Positions 58,045-64,000 of a stretch of 64,000 nt of DNA are shown here, piece by piece. Each line of letters begins with the position of its first letter. Position 1 is the stretch's first letter. The notes beneath the pieces were generated by a model that did no database searches, was not told the DNA's origin, and worked only from the letters and a program-made list of their open reading frames with translations. The DNA is from JABCZZ01 sp964454545. GTDB lineage: Bacteria > Pseudomonadota > Alphaproteobacteria > Rickettsiales > JABCZZ01. The stretch covers positions 1 to 64,000 of the forward strand of contig CAYVTI010000003.1 of the NCBI GenBank assembly GCA_964454545.1, written 5' to 3'. Both the position numbers and the translations under genes were made by a program.

Positions 58045-58830
58045 TTATTTAAATACCCGCTTCAGGAATTTTTCAAACTCCGCCCATGATTTTTTATCGG
58101 CCTCTGCATTATAGGCCATGCCCTTGCTATTGTCGTTACCGGACGCGGGGTTGGTGAAGGCATGCACCGCGCCGGGATAAGAGACAAATTTCAAATCCAC
58201 TTTGGCGCCGCTCATCTCTTTTTTAAACGCCGCCACTTCCGCAGGCGGCACGAAAGGATCATCCGCGCCGTGCATGACGAGCACGGGGCCCTTGATATTC
58301 TTCGCGTCCTCCGGCATCGGCGTTGCCAGCCCGCCGTGGAAGCTTGCCGTGCCGGAAAGCGGCGCGCCGCTTCGTGCGAACTCGAGCGCGGCGGTGCCGC
58401 CGAAGCAGTATCCCATTACCAGCATTTTCGCCGGGTTTACCTCTTTCATCATGGAGAGTTTGTCATACGCAGCACGTACGCGCGCGCGCAGCAGCTTGCG
58501 ATCGCCTTTATATTTTCCGGAGAGCTTCGCCGCTTCATCCGTGTCGGCGGGGCGCACGCCTTCGCCATATATATCAGCGGCAAAAGCGACATATCCTTCT
58601 TTCGCCAGCTCGTCGGCCTTGTCCCGGGTGAACTGGCTGATGCCCATCCAGTCGTGCACGATGACGATTCCCGGGCGCGGCATTCTTATCCTGTCGTCAT
58701 AGGCGACATATCCCTCTAAAGTTGCTCCGTCGCCTGATGTGTAATTGACAGTCTGGCCTTTTACTGCGGCCATCGCGTTGCCCGTTATCATGGCTGAGCT
58801 TAACAAAGCCAGCAGGATCATTTTGATCAT
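58045..58830 (-). CDS. dienelactone hydrolase family protein, exported
   Basis: About 261 residues from ATG 58830 (MIKMILLALLSSAMITGNAMA, signal peptide cut after AMA); a longer start at 58842 is possible. The alpha/beta hydrolase triad is Cys in VMGYCFGGTAALE, an Asp in VMHGADDPFVPPAEV and the His in PGAVHAFTNP. Dienelactone hydrolases cleave ester or lactone bonds; the substrate is not known. It lies 15 bases from the DUF5808 gene and is co-oriented. Confidence 0.9.
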   Translation of the reverse strand: MIKMILLALLSSAMITGNAMAAVKGQTVNYTSGDGATLEGYVAYDDRIRMPRPGIVIVHDWMGISQFTRDKADELAKEGYVAFAADIYGEGVRPADTDEAAKLSGKYKGDRKLLRARVRAAYDKLSMMKEVNPAKMLVMGYCFGGTAALEFARSGAPLSGTASFHGGLATPMPEDAKNIKGPVLVMHGADDPFVPPAEVAAFKKEMSGAKVDLKFVSYPGAVHAFTNPASGNDNSKGMAYNAEADKKSWAEFEKFLKRVFK

Positions 58831-58882
58831 TGTATTCTCCATCCATTATTGACAGAATACTTCTCATAAGAGGTGATTTACT

Positions 58883-59707
58883 ATGAAATATCTCGACATG
58901 CAAGGGGCGCCGTTTCCCGCCCTGGGTTTTGGCACGTGGCGGCTGGATGGCGGGGCTTGCGTGGACGCGGTGAAGATGGCGCTTGACATGGGCTACCACC
59001 ACATAGACACGGCGCAGGTTTACGGGAACGAAGCCGAGGTAGGGCAGGCGGCAAGCGAGTCGGGAATAGATCGCAAGGCATTATTTATCACCACGAAATT
59101 GTGGACGACCAACTTTACTTCTGATCGCGTCGCCTCTTCAATGGAAGAATCGCTGGAGAGGCTCCGCACGGAGTATGTCGATCTCCTGCTGATGCACTGG
59201 CCGAACCCGGAAGTGCCGCTTTCGGAGACGTTTGCGGCCATGCGGGAGCTTATGCGCAAGGGGAAGGCCAGGGCCATCGGCGTGAGTAATTTCCCGGTGA
59301 GTCTGATGCGCGAGGCGGTGGAAAAACATGGCGCGCCCGTCGCCTGCAACCAGGTGGAATACCACGCGCTGCTTTCGCAACATGCGGTGCTGGGCTATGC
59401 GCGTGCGCATAATATCATCGTTACCGCTTATCGCCCGCTGGCGCGCCCCACACTCGCTCATCATCCCATGCTGCAGGAGATCGGCCGCAGATACGGTAAA
59501 ACGGCGGCGCAGATCGCATTGCGCTGGCTTATCCAGCAGGAAGGAGTCGCTGTTATCCCGAAAGCCGCAAGCGGGAAACATGCGAGGTCCAATTTTGAGA
59601 TATTCGATTTCTCGCTCTCCGAGAGCGACATGCGCATGATTGCAGCTTTGAGCAACAATACGCGCAGCGTCAACCCGGATTTCGCGCCGCAGTGGGATGC
59701 CGCGTAG
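58883..59707 (+). CDS. aldo/keto reductase
   Basis: A 274-residue TIM-barrel oxidoreductase. The catalytic Asp, Tyr, Lys and His are in HIDTAQVYGNE, ITTKLWTTNF and DLLLMHWPNP, with IGVSNFPVSLM and VIPKAASGKHARSNFEIF for NADPH binding. It reduces aldehydes with NADPH. It is divergent from the dienelactone hydrolase gene, leaving a 52-base shared upstream region. Confidence 0.95.
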   Translation: MKYLDMQGAPFPALGFGTWRLDGGACVDAVKMALDMGYHHIDTAQVYGNEAEVGQAASESGIDRKALFITTKLWTTNFTSDRVASSMEESLERLRTEYVDLLLMHWPNPEVPLSETFAAMRELMRKGKARAIGVSNFPVSLMREAVEKHGAPVACNQVEYHALLSQHAVLGYARAHNIIVTAYRPLARPTLAHHPMLQEIGRRYGKTAAQIALRWLIQQEGVAVIPKAASGKHARSNFEIFDFSLSESDMRMIAALSNNTRSVNPDFAPQWDAA

Positions 59708-59804
59708 TAGCATTTATCCGTAATTTATGTTGCCATACGGTTTTCATACCGTAAACTTATGCCTAATTCCCGTAAATGCACATTCTGTTATTAAAAAGGG
59801 GCCT

Positions 59805-61688
59805 ATGATGAATAAATCAGGTATCGGACGACTGTTTCTCGTGGCGATTGCCCTCGTATTTTTCACATTGGCGCCGCGTGCCGACTGCGCAGATACCAAG
59901 CCGCCGCCCACCATACAGGACAAGGATATCCTGAGTTACATCCAGGAAGTGATTAACTGGCGGCGCGCCATCGTCGACAGCGATCTGCCTCCGGACAATG
60001 CGCGCGTCGCTCTCCTCAAGGATTCCTTGCGGCAGGATTCCCAGAAGGCGCTTAGAAGCGCGTTCGATTTCGCGCATGCGGAAGCAACCCTGCTGGAGGA
60101 AGGCAAAACGGCGGGCGAGGATAATGCGAAGAACAACAGCCGCCACAATACGCTGGTTAAAAGGATAGAGGAAACCACCCAGCGTATCGACGATCTGCAG
60201 GCGCAGCTGGACGCCACGACGCCGACTGACGTGGCGCAGCGCGAGAAGCTCGCCGGGGAGCTGAAGGTGGAGAAGGCGCATCTGGAGCTGCTTAATAATT
60301 TTATGACTATTTTCAGCATCAATGAGAATGACGATACGGGGCTTATAGGCGCCATCAACAAGCTCTCCTATTCCATCCTCGGCGATCTGAACGAGCCGCC
60401 GCCAGGGGGCGCTCCCAAGCAGGACAACAATAAGGAAAATACAATGCTGCCGACGGGGAATGACAACGTGATCGGTGTTATCTCCGACGTCCTCGCCCTT
60501 ACCCGGAAGAAGCAGGCGATCGACGCGCTTATCAAGCAGACGGATGATTTGAGCGCCAGCACCCGCAACCTGATAGCCGTCATGAGAGGATTATTGCAGG
60601 AGGCCATACAGGAAGGAAACGCGCTTGCCGATGCGCCGGTTGCAACCGATGCCAAAAGCCTGGCGCAGCACCGCCGCGATCTGGATGCATGGTCGCGTAA
60701 ATACAAGCAGCTTTCCGCTGCGGTTATCCCGCTGGGGCAGATTTCCTCGCTGCTGGATACCAGCACCAGCAGCTTGAAAGAATGGAACGACATCCTGAAT
60801 CAAGAATGGAACAAGCTGTTCCGCCATTTCATCTGGAGGCTCAGCATCCTCTGCGTGTCGCTGCTGATACCGTTTGTTTTCTCAAGCCTGGCGCACCGCG
60901 GGATCATCCGCTACGTCAATGACAACAGCCGCATACGCCAGCTCAATGTGGTGAGACAGGTGGCGTTTGTGACCTTGCTGACGCTCGTTATTTTCCTCAA
61001 CTTCTTCACCGAGTTCGGATCGCTTGCGACCTATGCCGGATTCCTGACGGCGGGTCTCGCCGTGGCGTTGCAGACGGTGCTGGTGTCGCTTACCGCGCAC
61101 TTCTTCTTTTTCGGGAGGTTCGGCGCGCGCGCGGGCGACCGCGTCACCATTTCCGGGGTAACGGGAGATGTCGTTCAGGTCGGAATGCTGCGCCTCTATC
61201 TCATGGAACTGATCGGAGAAGAGGGCGCCCTTCGTCCTTCGGGAAAAATTGTCGCCTTTCCCAATTCCGTGCTTTTTAATCCAACCGCTTTCTCCAAGCA
61301 GATCGTCGGCACGAATTACATCTGGAAGGATCTGGCCTTCCAGCTCGATCCCAACAGTGATTTTACCGCGGCCACTGCCATCGTCATGACGGCAGTCAAT
61401 TCCGTGTACCAGGAATATAAAAACCTGATCGAGCGCCAGCATATCACCCTCGAGAGATCGACCAACCTGCTGGTTGACGTGCCAGCGCCCAGAAATGAGA
61501 TAAGCCTCAAGGAGCCGGGACTCATCTGCACGGTGCATTACCCGGTGATTATCGACCGCGCGGCGAAGATATACCAGGAGATACTGCTCAAGCTTATGAA
61601 GGCTTTTGAGAATAACAAGGACTTCAAGCTCATACTCACGAATCCGCTTAAGATAGTAAACGCGAAAGACGCTTTCAGGATCGAGTGA
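59805..61688 (+). CDS. MscS-type mechanosensitive channel with periplasmic extension
   Basis: A 627-residue protein from ATG 59805 with AAGGGG upstream; the open frame begins 26 codons earlier without a site. A signal peptide (FLVAIALVFFTLAPRADCA) is followed by a helical coiled-coil periplasmic domain (about 30-345), membrane helices (about 350-370, 395-415, 420-445) and an MscS domain (RFGARAGDRVTISGVTGDVVQVGM, KIVAFPNSVLFNPTAFSKQ). The pore helix AGFLTAGLAVALQTVLVSLTA is typical. It protects against osmotic downshock. The next gene starts at the following base. Confidence 0.9.
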   Translation: MMNKSGIGRLFLVAIALVFFTLAPRADCADTKPPPTIQDKDILSYIQEVINWRRAIVDSDLPPDNARVALLKDSLRQDSQKALRSAFDFAHAEATLLEEGKTAGEDNAKNNSRHNTLVKRIEETTQRIDDLQAQLDATTPTDVAQREKLAGELKVEKAHLELLNNFMTIFSINENDDTGLIGAINKLSYSILGDLNEPPPGGAPKQDNNKENTMLPTGNDNVIGVISDVLALTRKKQAIDALIKQTDDLSASTRNLIAVMRGLLQEAIQEGNALADAPVATDAKSLAQHRRDLDAWSRKYKQLSAAVIPLGQISSLLDTSTSSLKEWNDILNQEWNKLFRHFIWRLSILCVSLLIPFVFSSLAHRGIIRYVNDNSRIRQLNVVRQVAFVTLLTLVIFLNFFTEFGSLATYAGFLTAGLAVALQTVLVSLTAHFFFFGRFGARAGDRVTISGVTGDVVQVGMLRLYLMELIGEEGALRPSGKIVAFPNSVLFNPTAFSKQIVGTNYIWKDLAFQLDPNSDFTAATAIVMTAVNSVYQEYKNLIERQHITLERSTNLLVDVPAPRNEISLKEPGLICTVHYPVIIDRAAKIYQEILLKLMKAFENNKDFKLILTNPLKIVNAKDAFRIE

Positions 61689-62792
61689 ATGCAAGAAAAG
61701 AAGATGAAATCACCCTTGTTTGATCCTGTCAAAGCCGGATCGCTTACGTGGCCGAACCGTATCGTCATGGCGCCGCTTACGCGCGGGCGCGCAACGCCGG
61801 ACGGCGTGCCGACGGCCATGATGGCCGAATATTACAGGCTGCGTGCGGATGCCGGGCTTATCATTTCGGAAGCTACGGCTATTTCACGGCAAGGGTACGG
61901 CTGGGTGCGCGCGCCGGGCATATTTACCGATGCGCATGAGCATGGCTGGCGGATGGTGACCAACGCCGTGCACGAGGCGGGCGGGCGCATATATCTGCAG
62001 CTGTGGCATATGGGGCGGGTGTCGCACCCGGATTTTCAGAACGGCAGGCTGCCTGTCGGGCCTTCCGCGGTTGCCGCCGAGGGAGAAACCATCACTCCCT
62101 ATGGTAAAAAAACTTACGTGGTTCCGCATGTGCTGGACATCAACGAGATTGCTGCCATCATACAGGATTACATCATGGCGGCAACGCGTGCCATACGCGC
62201 CGGTTTTGACGGGGTGGAAATCCATGCGGCCAACGGCTATCTGCTCGATCAATTTCTGAGGGACTGCACCAATAAGCGCGAGGATAAATATGGTGGCTCC
62301 ATACAGAACCGTGCCCGTTTCCTGCAACAGGTGGTACAAGCGGTGGTCAACACGATCGGCGCGAGTAAAATCGGCGTGCGCCTGTCGCCCACCAATCCCG
62401 GCAAGGGCATGAAGGACAGCGATCCGGCAACTTTGTTTACCTATGTCGCGGAAATGCTGAACGGTTTTAAACTTGCCTATCTCCATGTGCTGGAAGGATT
62501 GCCGGGGCATTATCTTGCTTCCGGCGGAGACAGGATATCGCCTGCGATGCGCGAGGCATTCAAAGGCGTTTTCGTGGCCAATGCCGGATATGACAAGGCT
62601 ATGGGCGAGCAGGCCGTAGAAAACGGTGATGCCGACGCCATCGCCTATGGCAGGCCGTTTATCGCCAACCCCGATCTTGTCCGGCGGTTCGACACCGGCA
62701 CGCCGCTCAATACCGCCGATCCGGCGACATTCTACACTCACGGCAGGGAAGGATATCTGGATTATCCGCTGATGGATACCAGGGTGGCATAA
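61689..62792 (+). CDS. old yellow enzyme (alkene reductase, NemA-like)
   Basis: A 367-residue FMN-dependent barrel. LFDPVKAGSLTWPNRIVMAPLTRGRA, the GRVSHPDFQ segment with LQLWHMGRVSH, HAANGYLLDQFLRDCTNKREDKYGGSI (His/Asn substrate pair) and the C-terminal FIANPDLVRRF block mark the NemA/OYE family. It reduces electrophilic alkenes with NAD(P)H. The ATG at 61689 immediately follows the MscS stop; ATG 61704 is an alternative. Co-transcription with MscS is likely. Confidence 0.95.
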   Translation: MQEKKMKSPLFDPVKAGSLTWPNRIVMAPLTRGRATPDGVPTAMMAEYYRLRADAGLIISEATAISRQGYGWVRAPGIFTDAHEHGWRMVTNAVHEAGGRIYLQLWHMGRVSHPDFQNGRLPVGPSAVAAEGETITPYGKKTYVVPHVLDINEIAAIIQDYIMAATRAIRAGFDGVEIHAANGYLLDQFLRDCTNKREDKYGGSIQNRARFLQQVVQAVVNTIGASKIGVRLSPTNPGKGMKDSDPATLFTYVAEMLNGFKLAYLHVLEGLPGHYLASGGDRISPAMREAFKGVFVANAGYDKAMGEQAVENGDADAIAYGRPFIANPDLVRRFDTGTPLNTADPATFYTHGREGYLDYPLMDTRVA

Positions 62793-62915
62793 GCGGGGAA
62801 GGAAATAAAAATCATGATAGTAATTAATATCAGGCGCTGGTTCATATTTGACTCCCGCTGCAATCGAGGGGTACTATAAAGCGCAAATCCCGCAAAGAAA
62901 TCGTGCATAGTATTT

Positions 62916-63413
62916 ATGAACATACGTCGCCTTATCTTGCTGTCCGCCCTCTTGGTTTCCGCCTGCACGTTCACTCCGGAAAACGGGGAAATCAGGACGG
63001 AATTCCACCCGCCGTTCGTCTATCAGGCATGGCATACGGAGCATTATGCCCTGCAGAATGGTGATCCGGCCTGTGTGGTTTCTTCCGGGTCCGGCGGCAT
63101 CGAGATCATTCTTGCCCGTGAGGGCGGGAATATCGAAACAGCCGCAAAGAGCAACCGGCCCATGCAGCCGGGATTCTGGCTGACTGTGAATGCAGGCGGC
63201 AACACGTTCTATGCGTATGATACGTATTTCCATGAGCAGACCGCGCGCGCATTGGCAGACGCTCTTTCCAAAGGCGGCAAGGCTTATCTTGAATGGGCGG
63301 AAAACAGCCGCTGGCCGGGCGGCGCGCCGCAGCGCGCGCAGAACATCGTGAAGCTGGATGGCTTCAAGGAACAGCTGGATGCATGCCGCAATTACCTCAT
63401 GTCGCGGAAATAG
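62916..63413 (+). CDS. putative lipoprotein of unknown function
   Basis: A 165-residue protein. MNIRRLILLSALLVSACTF is a lipoprotein signal with lipobox VSAC. The mature part is beta-rich (ACVVSSGSGGIEIILAREGGN, FWLTVNAGGNTFYAYD), followed by an Ala-rich helix and ending with a YLMSRK tail. No domain is recognised, although small invasion-associated-locus-B-like proteins have a similar look. It has its own upstream gap of about 120 bases. Confidence 0.7.
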   Translation: MNIRRLILLSALLVSACTFTPENGEIRTEFHPPFVYQAWHTEHYALQNGDPACVVSSGSGGIEIILAREGGNIETAAKSNRPMQPGFWLTVNAGGNTFYAYDTYFHEQTARALADALSKGGKAYLEWAENSRWPGGAPQRAQNIVKLDGFKEQLDACRNYLMSRK

Positions 63414-63512
63414 ATGATTATATGCTTTGGCATTATAGGGTCTGGATTGCTTCGCTGACGCTTGCAATGACGATTATGGGTATAGAGACCAAAGCATAAG
63501 AACAGGTCTGTT

Positions 63513-64000
63513 ATGTTTAAAAAGACGGCTAGATTGATTATCTTTGTAGCGCTGCTTGCCAATGTGGCAGGTGAGATTGCCTGCGCCGCAGAATTGGCTC
63601 CGGGCGACAAGGCGCCGGATTTTACCGCAAAAGCCGTGGATGGCGCGCAGGTCACGCTGTCATCATTCAGGGGCAAGACCGTGGTGCTGGACTGGGCGAA
63701 TTACGGCTGCCCGTTTGATCATATGCACTATGCGAGCGGCAATCTTCCATTGCTTCAGAAAAAATATACTGGCAAGGGCGTCGTATGGCTCAGCGTCATG
63801 TCTTCCGCCCCCGGCAGGCAAGGCTATTTCACGCTGGTGGAATTCATGGTGGAGGATAAGAAAAATAACAACAACGCAACCCATGTACTGATGGACAGCG
63901 ACGGCAAAATCGGCAGGCTCTACGGCGCAAAAACCACGCCGCATCTATTTGTCATAGATGCCAATGGAGTGGTGCAATATAACGGAGCGATTGACAGCAT
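63513..64000 (+). CDS. exported redoxin (AhpC/TSA-like), cut by the window end
   Basis: ATG 63513; at least 162 residues, continuing past base 64000. A signal peptide (MFKKTARLIIFVALLANVAG, cut near CAA) leads into APGDKAPDFTAKAVDGAQVTLSSFRGKTVVLDWANYGCPFD. The peroxiredoxin/thioredoxin-like fold has a single NYGCPFD cysteine where CxxC redoxins would have two. LMDSDGKIGRLYGAKTTPHLFVIDANG is the characteristic cis-Pro strand. A periplasmic thiol peroxidase or redoxin role is likely. Confidence 0.85.
   Translation, partial: MFKKTARLIIFVALLANVAGEIACAAELAPGDKAPDFTAKAVDGAQVTLSSFRGKTVVLDWANYGCPFDHMHYASGNLPLLQKKYTGKGVVWLSVMSSAPGRQGYFTLVEFMVEDKKNNNNATHVLMDSDGKIGRLYGAKTTPHLFVIDANGVVQYNGAIDS

Noticed and set aside
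1..64000. CRISPR arrays and tRNA/rRNA genes
   Set aside because: I saw no regularly spaced repeats and no T-loop/acceptor pattern of a tRNA; a dedicated scan would be needed to exclude a tRNA at an attachment site.

Overview
The window looks like a chromosomal segment of an alphaproteobacterium of uncertain order, carrying the right part of a tailed-phage (gene-transfer-agent-like) element. Support for the host assignment: a 1580-residue NAD-glutamate dehydrogenase, the argS-SPOR-nagZ string with 4-base overlaps that is common in Alphaproteobacteria, a 7Fe/8Fe FdxA ferredoxin, mazG, coaD and an RcGTA-type tail gene order. Base composition is moderately GC-rich throughout. The species cannot be named from the sequence alone.

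Region 1 (1-25.7 kb) is a prophage-like tail and lysis block. The order HK97-gp10-like, tail terminator, tail tube, tail assembly chaperones (probable -1 frameshift), short tape measure, DUF2460, DUF2163, NlpC/P60 and the giant tail-tip protein matches the RcGTA g8-g15 plan. Several minus-strand or lipoprotein genes (DUF3291, two unknown cytosolic proteins, two lipoproteins) sit between the virion genes like morons. After the tip protein come a membrane protein, a curlin-repeat (amyloid) protein, two sets of tail-fibre-like genes (one with an SGNH esterase domain), a holin-like protein, a membrane-anchored GH114/PelA-type hydrolase, a GH24 endolysin, a beta-carbonic-anhydrase-like protein and an Rz/Rz1 spanin pair. 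No capsid, terminase or integrase gene lies in the window, so the element continues to the left or is incomplete.

Region 2 (25.7-42.8 kb) is host housekeeping: site-2 protease, nagZ, SPOR protein, argS, an orphan 718-residue membrane protein with a P-loop kinase, NAD-GDH, a GNAT, fdxA, mazG, coaD, cytochrome b561 and a processive-type GT2 glycosyltransferase.

Region 3 (42.8-56.5 kb, minus strand) is a Pel exopolysaccharide operon in the order epimerase (PelX-like)-pelA-pelB(N)-pelB(C)-pelD-pelE-pelF-pelG. It is unusual in three ways. PelA lacks the N-terminal hydrolase domain, PelB is split into a TPR protein and a separate porin, and no pelC is present. The missing hydrolase domain type is found as a free-standing gene in the prophage block at 16.2 kb. 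PelD keeps the RxxD and second Arg expected of a c-di-GMP I-site.

Region 4 (57-64 kb) holds a one-domain asparaginase, a DUF5808 protein, dienelactone hydrolase, aldo/keto reductase, an MscS channel, an old-yellow-enzyme reductase, a lipoprotein and a truncated redoxin. Two dispersed repeats link distant gaps: a ~104-base element (12.4 and 57.0 kb) and a ~130-base foldable element (12.5 and 21.0 kb). Many intergenic gaps contain their own self-complementary hairpins.
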